Translations under genes and position numbers: made by a program
The notes under the pieces: model-generated
What the model was told of the DNA's origin: nothing
What the model saw: the letters and a program-made list of their open reading frames with translations, nothing else
The model's database searches: none
Shown: positions 25,378 through 37,118 of the stretch, in pieces
Position numbering within the stretch: position 1 is the first letter of the stretch
Layout: each line of letters opens with the position of its first letter
Assembly (NCBI GenBank): GCA_002279935.1
Contig: NCCZ01000020.1
Location: 1-44,237, forward strand
Reading direction: 5' to 3'
DNA length: 44,237 bases
Origin: Hyphomicrobium sp. 12-62-95
GTDB taxonomy: Bacteria; Pseudomonadota; Alphaproteobacteria; Rhizobiales; Hyphomicrobiaceae

Positions 25378-26166
25378 ATGATCCAGGCCATTGCCCATCC
25401 GACCGACTTTTCGGAGACCAGTCTCAGCGCGTTCAAGCATGCGTTGAGCCTCGCCGTGACACTGCGCTGCCGGCTCGACATCCTGCACGTCCGGTTCACC
25501 CATAACCCAGCGCCATGGCAGGACTTCCCCGAGGTCCGCGAGACCCTCGCAGCGTGGGGCCTGTTGCCCGCCGGCGCCCCCCATCACGCCATCCATGACC
25601 GGCTTGGTGTGACGGTGCGCAAGATCGACATTCGAGCCGAAGACGCGATCCACGGGCTCGCAGCCTTCATTGCCGACCACCGTCCGGATTTGGTTGTCGC
25701 GGCAGCCCATCACACGACAGCGGTCAGCCGCTGGACATCGGTGTCCGAACGCATCCTGCACCATACCCGTCTTCCAACGCTCCTCTTCGGTCCCCGGTCG
25801 CGGCCCTTCATTGCGGACCAGTCCGGCGCCTTGCATCTCAACACCCTGCTCGTCCCTGTGACCTGTAAAGCGTCATCGGCTCATGCCTTGGCGACGTTGG
25901 GGACGTTGTTTGAGCCGCTGCAGATGAAGCGCCATGTCCTCCACGTCGGCGATGCCATCGCGGCCAACGATAACGCCGATCGTATCGTTCATGTGCAGCA
26001 GGGGCCCGTGGTCGAGACCATCGTGGCCATGGCCGAAACTCTGCAAGCCGACATCATCGCGATGCCCCGCGCCGGTCCGCGGGGACTTCTCGATGCCCTC
26101 AGAGGCTCCACGAGCACACGCGTCATCGAACGCGCCACCTGTCCGGTGCTGGCGCTTCCCAACTAA
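25378..26166 (+). CDS. tandem universal stress protein (two UspA domains)
   Basis: Residues about 1-140 and 155-262 each resemble a Usp domain; the first begins MIQAIAHPTDFSETSLSAFK. The second ends AGPRGLLDALRGSTSTRVIE and CPVLALP, with the GxRG, then G-S/T, pattern of ATP-binding Usps; the first domain's phosphate loop is not as clear. It has no obvious direct role in polysaccharide synthesis but may link production to stress or energy. The gene ends at a repeat-rich gap. Confidence 0.85.
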   Translation: MIQAIAHPTDFSETSLSAFKHALSLAVTLRCRLDILHVRFTHNPAPWQDFPEVRETLAAWGLLPAGAPHHAIHDRLGVTVRKIDIRAEDAIHGLAAFIADHRPDLVVAAAHHTTAVSRWTSVSERILHHTRLPTLLFGPRSRPFIADQSGALHLNTLLVPVTCKASSAHALATLGTLFEPLQMKRHVLHVGDAIAANDNADRIVHVQQGPVVETIVAMAETLQADIIAMPRAGPRGLLDALRGSTSTRVIERATCPVLALPN

Positions 26167-26183
26167 GACGGCCAGCACAAGCA

Positions 26184-26326
26184 GCTGTGGCTGTGGCTGT
26201 GGCTGTGGCTGTGGCTGTGGCTGTCAACGGTCAACGGTCAACGGTCAACGGTCAACGGTCAACGGTCAACGGTCAACGGTCAACGGTCAACGGTCAACGG
26301 TCAACGGTCAACGGTCAACGGTCAAC
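26184..26326 (+). repeat. hexamer and heptamer tandem arrays between uspA and the DUF218 gene
   Basis: GCTGTG is repeated about 6.8 times (26184-26224), directly followed by TCAACGG repeated 14 times plus five bases (26224-26326), with no error that I can see. The array ends 11 bases before the DUF218 start codon. As seven is not a multiple of three, every frame reads the same seven-residue cycle STVNGQR, so the arrays stay open whatever the copy number. Confidence 0.9.
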
Positions 26327-26336
26327 CAGGAACTCT

Positions 26337-27131
26337 ATGTCCGTGAGCAACGATAGTGTTTTGTTTTTTTCCAAGCTGGGTCCGGTCTTTGTCTATCCCT
26401 TGGGGCTCGGTCTTCTCTTCGTTCTGGCCGGGATCGCTCTGGCGGCACGCCGGCGGCCCAGGCTCGGCCGGCTGTCTCTGGCCCTGGCCGTCATGATCCT
26501 TTGGATCGGTTCCATGCCGCTCGTGGCCGACACCGTGCTGGGGGCGCTCGAAGGCCAGCATCCGCCCCGGCCCTTGCATGAGCTGCCCTCCGCAGACGTG
26601 GCGATTGTTCTCGGCGGTGCCATCGGGGGCAGCGTGCCACCCCGCGTCAGCGCCGACCTGTCGGATGCGGCCGACCGGGTGCTGCAGGCGGCGCGGCTGT
26701 TTAAAGCCGGCAAGGTCCCGCGCATCCTGGTCACCGGCGGCAACCTCCCCTGGGGTCCGGCGGCCGTGTCGGAAGCCGAACTGATCCGGGACCTTCTCGT
26801 CGAGTGGGGCGTGCCGCACCCCCGCATTGAGATCGGGACGGCGAGCCGCACGACCGCCGAGAACGCCCGCGAGATCCGTGCGGTCTTCGATGCGGCGCCG
26901 TTTGCGTCCGCGCTCCTCGTCACCTCCGCGTTTCATATGCCCCGCGCGCTCGCGGTCTTTCGCAAGGCCGGCCTGCCCGTGACCCCCGCGGCAGCCGATG
27001 TGCGGGCCGTGCGCCCGTCCTCCCTGACCGTCCTCGATCTGCTGCCCGATGCCGAGGCCTTGGCCAAGACGACCCTCGCGGTCAAGGAAGTGGCCGGCAT
27101 GATCGTCTACCGGACGCGCGGCGATCTTTAG
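26337..27131 (+). CDS. YdcF/ElyC-type DUF218 protein
   Basis: Start at 26337 is chosen for AGGA six bases upstream; an upstream GTG would add repeat-coded sequence. The N-terminus has two membrane spans (VFVYPLGLGLLFVLAGIALA and LALAVMILWIG). The DUF218 domain follows: DVAIVLGGAIGGSVPP, VTGGNLPWGPAAVSEAELIR, RTTAENAREIRAVF and LLVTSAFHMPRALAVFRKAG. Family members act in envelope biogenesis (ElyC) and may process lipid-linked sugar intermediates. The location between Ugd/UspA and the tyrosine kinase fits a role in polysaccharide export. Confidence 0.88.
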   Translation: MSVSNDSVLFFSKLGPVFVYPLGLGLLFVLAGIALAARRRPRLGRLSLALAVMILWIGSMPLVADTVLGALEGQHPPRPLHELPSADVAIVLGGAIGGSVPPRVSADLSDAADRVLQAARLFKAGKVPRILVTGGNLPWGPAAVSEAELIRDLLVEWGVPHPRIEIGTASRTTAENAREIRAVFDAAPFASALLVTSAFHMPRALAVFRKAGLPVTPAAADVRAVRPSSLTVLDLLPDAEALAKTTLAVKEVAGMIVYRTRGDL

Positions 27132-27621
27132 AGATGCGCAGGGAAACGCTCGATCGCGCCCGCCGCCCGGCCCCGGCCCCGGCACCGAGAGTGTCTCGCG
27201 CGACGGGACTTGTTGGCCAACGCACGGCAGCGCCATGACGTGTCTCATCCTTGGGATTGGATCGGTCGGGCCGTTATCCTGATTCCGGATGCCGGTGGAC
27301 TCGAGTGCCGCGTCGCTCACGTGCTGTTTGCGTATTTGTTCCTAAGTGCCGCCCGAGGGTCTTTGGGTGCGGCGCTCTGTTACGTTCATCGGTGCGTGCG
27401 GCGTGATGCTGAGTTTTGCCGATGCGTCGTCGAACGCCCGCCGCCCAGCGCGACCGGGAACATTCAGTGAGAGCGCGCCACCCCATGGCTCATCCGCCGG
27501 GCGGATCAACCCACAGTTTCAACAGGTCCCCGGTCCGACCCCGCAGCCGGCATTTGGACATGCACGCGCCGCATCGCGTCAGTCGTGTCCACAACGCGTT
27601 TGTCATCTTGGATTTTGACCG
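27132..27621. other. 490-base stretch without a convincing gene
   Basis: It contains three CCCCGG units near 27166-27184, but no frame with a good start and protein-like composition. A promoter for the kinase gene is expected in the last part. Confidence 0.4.
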
Positions 27622-29912
<2,291 letters not shown>

Positions 29913-29916
<4 letters not shown>

Positions 29917-30518
29917 CACCGCGTGGCCGGACAGTGCGCGAGGCGCTCTATCTCTACTATAATCCGGCCAGTGCGCACGTGCGCCGCAATGAACCGCTGC
30001 CTGAAGACACCACGTTTCTGTTGTGTCTGGCCGCAGCCCAGCCCGTCGAGTTGGCGGAAGCGTCCGCTTTGACGGGACGCGATGAAGAAACCATCCGGTC
30101 AGCCGCGACCTTCTTTGTCGAGCAGATCCTTCTGTATACCAAAGACGACAGTTATCGGGTGCTCGGGGGGACAGCGCAGGATCCAACATCGAAGCTGCGC
30201 CGTCACATGACCCTGTTGATGCGCTCCATTCATCCCGACGTGCAAAAGGACCTCCACCGCACGCTCCTCGCCCGCCGCGTCATCCGGGCGTGGGATGACC
30301 TTAAATCCCCGCAGCGCCGCGCCGCCTACGATGCCGCGTGCCAGTCCAGACAGCCACCTCCACAGATGCACCCGGTGCCGTCCCGGCTGAAGGCCCACCC
30401 GGTCATGCAGCGGCCTGTCCGCAAGCTCTTCGATCGCCGCGGTCGCTGGGGGATCTCCAGCTTTATTCCCCGCCGCCTGCTTGGAACACTGAGCCGTCTA
30501 TTGTACTCCGGTCACTAA
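29913..30518 (+). CDS. J-domain-like protein translationally coupled to the tyrosine kinase
   Basis: The ATG overlaps the kinase stop (ATGA). The first 80 residues are helical, with LPEDTTFLLCLAAAQPVELA. At about residues 88-145 comes a J-domain-like stretch: DDSYRVLGGTAQDP, MRSIHPDVQKDLH with the HPD motif, then ARRVIRAWDDLKSPQRRAAY. The basic C-terminal tail (about 155-201) has no span. J-domains stimulate DnaK; coupling one to a BY-kinase is unusual. It might recruit a chaperone to the export complex, which is inference. Confidence 0.75.
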
Positions 30519-30805
30519 CCGCGGCCGGACGGCACGGCCGCGCCACGGGTGCGGATCCCCGCAGCGTAGACCGCCGTTCCCGCGTCGCCTGCGCAAGGCC
30601 TGAAGATCGCGCAGCATCGGCCGCATGGATGGCCGGTGGCCCATGAGAGCGGTAACGTGCGCCTCGACGCATGGGCGATGCAGCGCGCCGGCAAAGACGT
30701 GACCGGCTTGACGGGGGTCCGGACACCGGAGCGTCTTGCCGATGACAACGCAGCATGCTGGATGAGGTTTCGCCCCATCACCTGCTCAGCCAACCCGGAG
30801 CCCCC

Positions 30806-31692
30806 ATGACCATTCTCGTCACCGGCGCCGCCGGCTTTATCGGCTTCCACGTCGCTTTGCGGCTGTTGGCGCGGGGCGACAGCGTCGTCGCCTTCGACAA
30901 CGTCAACAGCTACTACGATCCGGCCCTGAAGGAAGCACGGCTCGCCAACTTAACAGCGGCCGCCGCGCGCGGCTCCGCGGAATATACCTTTGTGCGCGCC
31001 GATCTGTCCGATCCGGACGCTGTGGCCGGCTGTTTTGCCACCCACCGGTTTGATCGCGTCATCCATCTGGCGGCCCAGGCGGGCGTCCGGCATTCGCTCG
31101 AGCGGCCGCTCGACTACGTGCAGTCAAACGTGGTGGGTTTCACGAACATCCTGGAGGCCTGCCGCCATCACGCGGTGCCGCACCTGACGTATGCCTCGAC
31201 CTCGAGCGTGTATGGTGCCAACACCACGATGCCGTTTTCCGAGCATCACGGCGTCGACCACCCCCTCCAGTTCTATGCTGCGACCAAGCGGGCCAATGAG
31301 TTGATGGCGCACGCCTACAGCCATCTGTTTCGGCTGCCGACGACGGGCCTGCGCTTCTTTACCGTGTATGGCCCGTGGGGACGTCCCGACATGGCGCTGT
31401 TTGTGTTCACCAGAGCGATCCTGGCCGGTGAGCCGATCAAGGTTTTCAACCACGGCCAGCACACCCGGGACTTCACCTACATCGACGACATCGTCGAAGG
31501 CGTCATTCGATCGAAGCCGCAACCGGCAAGACCGCGATCAAAGAGTTTCTGCCCCTCCAGCCCGGCGATGTCCCCGACACGTTCGCGGACATGTCTGAGC
31601 TCGCCAACGCCACCGGCTATCGGCCGGCGACCGACGTGACAGAGGGCGTGCGGGCCTTCGTAGAGTGGTATCGCAGCTATTACGCTGTCTGA
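30806..31692 (+). pseudogene. NAD-dependent sugar epimerase broken by a 19-base deletion (copy 1)
   Basis: Start at 30806 has GGAG five bases upstream. The N-terminal Rossmann part (TILVTGAAGFIGFHVALRLL) and the catalytic YAATK are intact, and the type is that of UDP-glucuronate 4-epimerase (RFFTVYGPWGRPDMALFVF). After DFTYIDDIVEGVI, 19 bases present in copy 2 (33440-33846) are missing, so the reading frame shifts and ends at 31639. The original frame resumes as AATGKTAIKEFLPLQPGD and ends at 31692. Both copies also lack about 35 residues seen in the family after the DDIVEGV motif. Confidence 0.8.
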
Positions 31693-31746
31693 CGCTGCAC
31701 GACTGACAGACACAGCCTCAAGGCCACGCCGCCACGCCGATGGGGA

Positions 31747-32148
31747 TTATGGGCTTGCAGGCGGATCATTCCCGTCGCCACCGCTCAAGGCGATCACGGC
31801 CGCAACGCCGCCCGCGACGGCCAAGCCGCCTAGAACAATCGTCGAATCGATGCCCGGCCCCGTCCCGGCAGCATCCCCAGCACATGGGGGAACGTCCGAG
31901 ACAACCGCGACAGCGCCAACATTGACAGGCTGCAGGCACCCGTTGCTGTATCGGATCGTTGCGGTGCTGCCCACAATGGCCATGACGACGTCTCCGGCTT
32001 TGACCTCCGTTGGCCCGGAAATCTGCTGGTAGCCCGCCCCGCGATCGACAAAGACGTCACCGCTCGGGGTGACTGTTGCAGCCGAAGCCGCAAGGGCAAA
32101 GGCGGGCAAGGCAGCCAGATAAACGACCGCTCGCAAGTAATGTCGCAT
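31747..32148 (-). CDS. secreted/membrane protein with signal peptide (133 aa)
   Basis: Start at 32148 is chosen because GGAGG lies eight bases upstream. The protein has a signal peptide (MRHYLRAVVYLAALPAFALA, then ASA), a beta-rich periplasmic part like a small FecR/SH3-type domain (GDVFVDRGAGYQQISGPTEV, KAGDVVMAIVGSTATIRYSN), two Cys that could pair, and a C-terminal hydrophobic span (STIVLGGLAVAGGVAAVIAL). No firm family. It is convergent with the epimerase copy and may be part of the export apparatus. Confidence 0.65.
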   Translation of the reverse strand: MRHYLRAVVYLAALPAFALAASAATVTPSGDVFVDRGAGYQQISGPTEVKAGDVVMAIVGSTATIRYSNGCLQPVNVGAVAVVSDVPPCAGDAAGTGPGIDSTIVLGGLAVAGGVAAVIALSGGDGNDPPASP

Positions 32149-32402
32149 GATCTCATCCTCCGGCAAGGCCTTGGCTGATGATCCGGACCCTTGAACCCCG
32201 GATCAGCCACTGTGACAAAACAATCCCTTTTTCGCTCCGCGGTCCTGCGCAGGCTCTGCCATGCTGTCTCCAACCGTCGCGGACCGATGGATGTTGTCCA
32301 GCGTGCACGGATTCGTGTCACGAACCAACGTACTGTATCATTAAACAGCAGCACGTTGGCTTCATGTTGTCTACAATTTGAGATTTGAAAAGAGGACGTT
32401 AC

Positions 32403-32555
32403 ATGTCGTTGACGAAGATCGCCCAGAGCCATCCCGCTTTGGAGTTTCTGCCGCACGCCCAATGGGAACGGGTCATGTTTGAAGACGGGGCCTTACGGTG
32501 CCCTCATGACTGGCAGGACTTGCGTGCCCCGGGGCCCCACCCATGTCGTCCATGA
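32403..32555 (+). CDS. short protein overlapping the phosphatase gene (50 aa)
   Basis: ATG at 32403 is preceded by AGAGGA at a good distance. The protein reads MSLTKIAQSHPALEFLPHAQ and ends RAPGPHPCRP. It overlaps the start of the phosphatase by 13 bases in another frame, while the phosphatase start has no ribosome binding site of its own. It may therefore provide translational coupling. Sequence family unknown. Confidence 0.55.
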   Translation: MSLTKIAQSHPALEFLPHAQWERVMFEDGALRCPHDWQDLRAPGPHPCRP

Positions 32556-33391
32556 TTGATTTGCATTGCCATATTCTTCCTGGGGTCGACGATGGCGCGC
32601 ACGATCTCGCCGTGTCCCTCGCCATGGCGCGCCAGTTCGTCGCCGATGGGGTGGGGCTGGTGGCATGCACGCCCCACATCCTGCCAGGCCTTTACCCCAA
32701 CTCCGGCACGACCATTCGCGCTGCGGTCGATGATTTTCGGTCGGCCTTGCGCGGCGCGGGCATCCCGCTTGAGGTTATCGCGGGTGCCGACAACCACATG
32801 GTCCCGGATTTCGTCGCAGGCTTGCAACAGGGGCACCTCTTGTCCCTCGGCGACACGCGCTACGTGCTGGTGGAGCCGCCCCATCACGTTCTGCCGGCTC
32901 GCATGGAGCACCTCCTTTTTTCGCTGAAGATCGCTAGGTTTGTCCCCATCCTGACACATCCCGAGCGGCTGACCTGGATCCGTGACCACTATGCCCTCAT
33001 CCTGCGCCTTGCCGACAACGGCGTGTGGATGCAGGTCACGGCAGGCTCGCTGGCCGGCCGATTCGGGCGGGACGCGACGTACTGGGCAGAGCGGCTGCTG
33101 GACGACGGGGCGGTCCACATTCTGGCGACCGACGCGCACGATCACGAACGCCGGCCTCCCGATCTCGCGCGTGGACGCGACCTGGCCGCGCGCCGCGTCG
33201 GGGAGGCGGAAGCCCTTCGGCTTGTGTCAACGCGGCCCGCCGCGATTCTCAGAAATTCCGAACCCCATGACGTTGCACCTCCCGTGCGCGGTGCCGCCCA
33301 TGGCCCAGACGAGAGGGAACCGAGTTCCTCGCGCCCGCACACCCTCTCTGGCCGGCTCGGCCGCAGGTTGCGGGGTCTTTTCAGCCGATAA
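32543..33391 (+). CDS. PHP-type tyrosine-protein phosphatase (CpsB/Wzb-like)
   Basis: The protein begins MSSMIDLHCHILPGVDDGA, the metal-binding DxHxH motif of CpsB/YwqE phosphatases, followed by ACTPHILPGLYPN, VIAGADNHM, ILTHPERL and ILATDAHDHERRPPD, which supply further metal ligands. About 230 residues make the domain; the C-terminal 50 are Pro/Arg-rich and disordered. It dephosphorylates the BY-kinase tail in related systems. An alternative start is Met at 32552. The gene is followed by epimerase copy 2. Confidence 0.9.
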   Translation: MSSMIDLHCHILPGVDDGAHDLAVSLAMARQFVADGVGLVACTPHILPGLYPNSGTTIRAAVDDFRSALRGAGIPLEVIAGADNHMVPDFVAGLQQGHLLSLGDTRYVLVEPPHHVLPARMEHLLFSLKIARFVPILTHPERLTWIRDHYALILRLADNGVWMQVTAGSLAGRFGRDATYWAERLLDDGAVHILATDAHDHERRPPDLARGRDLAARRVGEAEALRLVSTRPAAILRNSEPHDVAPPVRGAAHGPDEREPSSSRPHTLSGRLGRRLRGLFSR

Positions 33392-33439
33392 GGCGGTGGT
33401 GACCATCCCGGGCTCGGACCGCTGTAGAGCGCAACGCGT

Positions 33440-33846
33440 CGGCCAATGCCTACAGCCATCTGTGTCGGCTGCCGACAACGGGCTTGCGCTTCTTCACCGT
33501 GTATGGCCCGTGGGGACGTCCCGACATGGCGCTGTTTGTGTTCGCCAGAGCGATCCTGGCCGGTGAGCCGATCAAGGTTTTCAACCACGGCCAGCACACC
33601 CGGGACTTCACCTACATCGACGACATCGTCGAAGGCGTCATTCTTGGCGCGTATATCGAGGCGATCGAAGCCGCAACCGGCAAAACCGCGATCACAGAGT
33701 TTCTGCCCCTCCAGCCCGGCGATGTCCCCGACACGTTCGCGGACATGTCCGAACTCGTTGATGCCGTCGGCTATCAGCCCGCAACACCGGTGACGGACGG
33801 CGTGCGCGCCTTCGTCGCGTGGTATCGGAGCTATTATGGCCGCTGA
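33440..33846 (+). pseudogene. 3' part of the sugar epimerase, duplicated (copy 2)
   Basis: From about 33448 the DNA matches copy 1 from 31313 onward, almost identical over 380-400 bases. The frame from 33484 reads RFFTVYGPWGRPDMALFVFA to FVAWYRSYYGR. The Rossmann half is missing. It has the 19 bases that copy 1 lacks, so recombination between the copies would repair that frameshift, but the family stretch after DDIVEGV is still absent. Confidence 0.8.
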
Positions 33847-34032
33847 GGCCGCCCGGTCCGCCGCCGCCAGCATGGCGACCTGTCACACTCATGCTGGCTT
33901 CAGTATGATGACGCGAGCGTTCATCGGCGTGCGGATCGAGACGGAACGGCAGTGGCCAAACGGCCGCCACCTGCGGACAAACAATCGACGGCATCGCCAA
34001 CAGGCCGGTGCGTTGAACCTGATCAGCGCGTC

Positions 34033-34434
34033 TCAGCGCTCGGAGCCGTCGATGTCGCACCGATTGGCGGCATCGCGCAGAGGAGGAGGCTCGCGCCACG
34101 CCGCCAGCCGGCTGCTCAGAAAACCCAGGCAGACGCCCAGCAGTGCACCCACAGCGGCTCCCATCACATTGGCGATCAAATCTCCGCCTTCCTGCATTCG
34201 GCCAACCGCCGGCTGGACGAACTCGATGGCGCCGCCGTACATGCTGGCAGCCAAGAACGTCACGGGCGCGAACAGCGGCCGCACCATCGACAACGGAAGA
34301 CTGAGAAGCGCGTAGGCCAAAAAGTGATGCGCCCTGTCCGATCCCGGCAACCCGGATTGCGGCACCGGATAGAGAGACAGAACGGCGATCGCCGTCGCCA
34401 TCAGGAGTGTCGTCGTGAGAGCACGTCGCGCCAT
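34033..34434 (-). CDS. VanZ-like membrane protein
   Basis: Start at 34434 is chosen for GAGG four to five bases upstream; the longer frame to 34701 lacks family-like sequence. The protein has four spans, with LTTTLLMATAIAVLSLYPV, DRAHHFLAYALLSLPLSMV, PVTFLAASMYGGAIEFVQPA and DLIANVMGAAVGALLGVCLG. The conserved acidic Glu in GAIEFVQ and Asp in GGDLIAN are typical of VanZ. Function is unknown; the family is often found in envelope or polysaccharide loci. Confidence 0.85.
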   Translation of the reverse strand: MARRALTTTLLMATAIAVLSLYPVPQSGLPGSDRAHHFLAYALLSLPLSMVRPLFAPVTFLAASMYGGAIEFVQPAVGRMQEGGDLIANVMGAAVGALLGVCLGFLSSRLAAWREPPPLRDAANRCDIDGSER

Positions 34435-35590
34435 GAAGCCTCGAAACATCCAAACCGACAGACCGCTCCAGCGGAGCGTAGAACTGCGGAGCCGGTCCTC
34501 AAGCATCCCTTTACGGGATCGCGGGTAATCTGTCTCCGTCGCCGCGCTCCCACAGCGGCGCCACTGGTGAAAGGGCTCCGGTCGCAGCCGACGACCGGAG
34601 CTCCTTTCCACAGCTGACCCAGTCCCCGTCGGTTTGTGGATCGATCCACCAAGCGACCCGGGGCTCTCTTGATCCTGCACTTGGGTCTGATCCCCAATCA
34701 AGTCAACAGGCGGGCCGCGGACCCAACCGCCGGCTCAACCCGCGTCCCCAAACACGCCGGCCAAATCGCCACGAGATGCATCGGCAGCCCTCTCCGGGAC
34801 AGCCCGTCATGGCTCAAGCTGGTACGACGCAAATCGCCAACACACCTCGACGGCGAATAGCCTTTGTCTTATCATCTTCACGCCCGGCGGCTTTGACATG
34901 GGCTAGCCGGCGATAGAGCTGGATGAGGCGCCCCTCGTCCGGCAGTCGAGCATGCTCCTCTCCAAACGATCAGAGCTCGACCGTCCTGCCGGAAGACGTA
35001 AAACCCCGGCGTCTCATTTTTAGGATCATAGGGGCTGTTGCGCCCGCCCCTCATCAAGATCACGCCTGCGTTTCCAGGCCGTCTGCATTCCAGCTCTCAA
35101 CCCACAAGCCGGCACGGCAGAGTATGACACGTGAACCGGTGATATGATCGGGGCGTGGTGCCAGGCTGGCAGGACACAGCGAGACGCCGGTCACGATCAG
35201 CCCTGCCGTCACGATCAGTATGCCGTCGTACGTTGGGATGGACGGGTCTGTCAGCGCCCGAGAATTGCGGCGTTGGGGCAGCCATCACCCCATTCCGGCG
35301 CGTCGTGTCCCCGCTGTTGGGTGTCAGTGCAGTGCGCTCATCGAGGACCGGCCCGGTTGTTGACAGGCACCGCCCGCCGCCGCGATGCCGCAGGATCCGG
35401 CCTGGGGATCATGGCCCATATCAGATGAGGTCTTCCACGCTCGAGGCGGGCACGGTTCCGGGCCGCGTCATCGGTCTCAGAGATCAGTCGCACCGGCACA
35501 ACGAGGGGGGAGGCTGAAAAGTCGACGCCGGCCGCGACATCGATGCCAAGACCTTCAATGCCCCGATCGAGGGTCCATAACGGACGCCCG
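34435..35590. other. long stretch without a convincing gene
   Basis: Frames on both strands are short and mostly Arg/Pro-rich shadows. One minus-strand piece near 34900-35060 (NSPYDPKNETPGFYVFRQDG) looks like protein and may be a remnant, but I see no family or start. No RNA gene is recognised. Confidence 0.4.
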
Positions 35591-35956
35591 TCAGTCTGAC
35601 AGGCTTTCAACCGGCCCCGTGTTCGTCGGCGGGCCGCAGCGATCGGCGCCAGGTTCCCAGGACCGCTTACGAAGGCCGCCATCATGCCGCTCGATAACAT
35701 CGTCCCAACCATCGGTGAATAGAACGCGCACGGTTTCACCTTCCCAGCGCCAAATCCCCTGCTCGCCCGCGCCAAAGTCGGTCTCAGCGGTCTTGTCGGC
35801 GCGCAGGCGCATGCGAAATGGCTTGCCGTCGGAGTGGTACGCCTGCCATTCGCCAACGGGATTGAACGGGCGCTTAGCAACGTCCGCCGCAACCGGCGTC
35901 GCGCCCGTCGCCAGCAGAAAACCCGACACGACCGCCTGTTTGATGCTCGGGATCAC
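35591..35956 (-). CDS. secreted hypothetical protein (121 aa)
   Basis: GTG at 35956 is chosen because AAAGGA lies seven bases upstream and the protein then starts with a signal peptide (MIPSIKQAVVSGFLLATGAT, cleaved near PVAADVA). The mature part is beta-rich with GEWQAYHSDGKPFRMRLRAD and WRWEGETVRVLFTDGWDDVI, resembling small lipocalin-like stress or META-type domains, but no firm family. A 70-base element repeated before the bactofilin gene lies about 200 bases upstream. Confidence 0.65.
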   Translation of the reverse strand: MIPSIKQAVVSGFLLATGATPVAADVAKRPFNPVGEWQAYHSDGKPFRMRLRADKTAETDFGAGEQGIWRWEGETVRVLFTDGWDDVIERHDGGLRKRSWEPGADRCGPPTNTGPVESLSD

Positions 35957-36153
35957 TGCCGTATCCTTTTTATCTCTCGACCGATGCGCTGCTCCATACA
36001 CCAAGCCAAACCCTCTTGCCACGGCCGTCATCGGCCGGTCCTCTCGAGAATGGCACCGGCCCGGCGGTTCAACCAAGCTGCAACCCCACATCGCCTCCCG
36101 CCATCGCCAGTCACGACGCATCGGACATGCGTCCACATTCACCCCTGCCCTGC

Positions 36154-36223
36154 GACGATCACCCCTGGAGCCTAAGTGAAGACGTCAAAGATCGCGCGTG
36201 AACATGCGGAAGTGACAGACCAG
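36154..36223. repeat. 70-base repeated element, copy A
   Basis: Aligned without gaps to 38018-38087, with about 53 of 70 bases the same by hand count. The most constant part is GCGCGTG, ATGCG and AAGTGACAG near the right end. Confidence 0.6.
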
Positions 36224-36756
36224 CAGGGGTTGTTGGCGAGGCGGCCCTCATCGACGTTCGCTCCCTCCCTACCGCCGATCCCCGGTCATGCCTTGTATGA
36301 GCAGCCGCCATTCGAGAGCCTACCGGGCGACGGCCTCGTTCACCTCCAAGACCCGCCCCTGCAAATCATTGACCTCGCTGGAGGCCGCGGAGCGCGCTGT
36401 CTCACCGGCGAGACGCTCCCCGGGAGGCAGTCGCGCCGGTAGAGCTCGGCGACAGAGACCTCGCGATGCAGGCCGTCGCGGCTCATGCGGACGTGTCCTC
36501 GGCGGACGAATGCTTCCAGGTGACGCGGCGGATGCCGCGAACGGAGCACCCGGATGCTGACGGGTTCGCCGACGGCACGTTCGGCTGTGGTCCTGGCCGT
36601 CTGGATGTGTGTCTCATCACCCCGCCTCAGGTGGGTCCAATGAGCTCAAAATCCGCCGCGTCGCAATCTGCGCGCCTTGACCGACAGGCATGGAAGCCAG
36701 ACCCGCATAACAACAGAGCGTCATCCGCGCTCAAGAGGGTGATCGACGAGGTCCAA
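36224..36756. other. stretch with only decayed coding sequence
   Basis: A minus-strand segment around 36340-36500 reads MSRDGLHREVSVAELYRRDC in one frame and GERLAGETARSAASSEVNDL in another, as if one small gene had been frameshifted. Nothing here is complete. Confidence 0.3.
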
Positions 36757-36975
36757 TCACGACACCCGGCCAAGTGGCGCGGCCGAAAGAAACGGCTGAA
36801 CAATCTGATGTCGCAAGCGCACGACCTCTGCGTCCTCTGCAGCCCGCCGCAGCAGCTCCCTCTTGGCCGCTTCGACATAGGCGCGGCGCGCAGCGATATC
36901 GCAGTTGGATAACTGGCCCTCCCAGACAAATAGCTTTTTTGGCGGCTGCTTCTTGGCTCGCTTCCGTCTCGCCAT
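36757..36975 (-). CDS. small basic hypothetical protein (72 aa)
   Basis: Start at 36975 gives MARRKRAKKQPPKKLFVWEG, a basic N-terminus followed by a helical Ala/Arg/Glu-rich body (RRAYVEAAKRELLRRAAEDA). No family is recognised. A GGGAG stretch lies ahead of the start. Composition suggests a nucleic-acid-binding protein. Confidence 0.5.
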   Translation of the reverse strand: MARRKRAKKQPPKKLFVWEGQLSNCDIAARRAYVEAAKRELLRRAAEDAEVVRLRHQIVQPFLSAAPLGRVS

Positions 36976-37118
36976 CGTGACACTCCCGCAGGCTGGGACT
37001 TGGTCGAAGGGACCGGGGACCGGCAACCGGTGCAAAGGCCGTCTTCGCTGGGACTCATAGTCTCACGGTTGAGACCAGATTATTGCGCCAGGAACACAGC
37101 AACAAGCGACATGTGATT

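Noticed and set aside
23764..25836. 690-codon frame opposite the UDP-glucose dehydrogenase and UspA genes
   Set aside because: It spans two well-recognised genes on the other strand and has no domain; it is a codon-bias shadow.
26187..26336. N-terminal extension of the DUF218 protein through the repeats
   Set aside because: The ATG at 26337 has its own ribosome binding site and the repeat-coded peptide is not part of the family. The extension is kept only as a possible switch.
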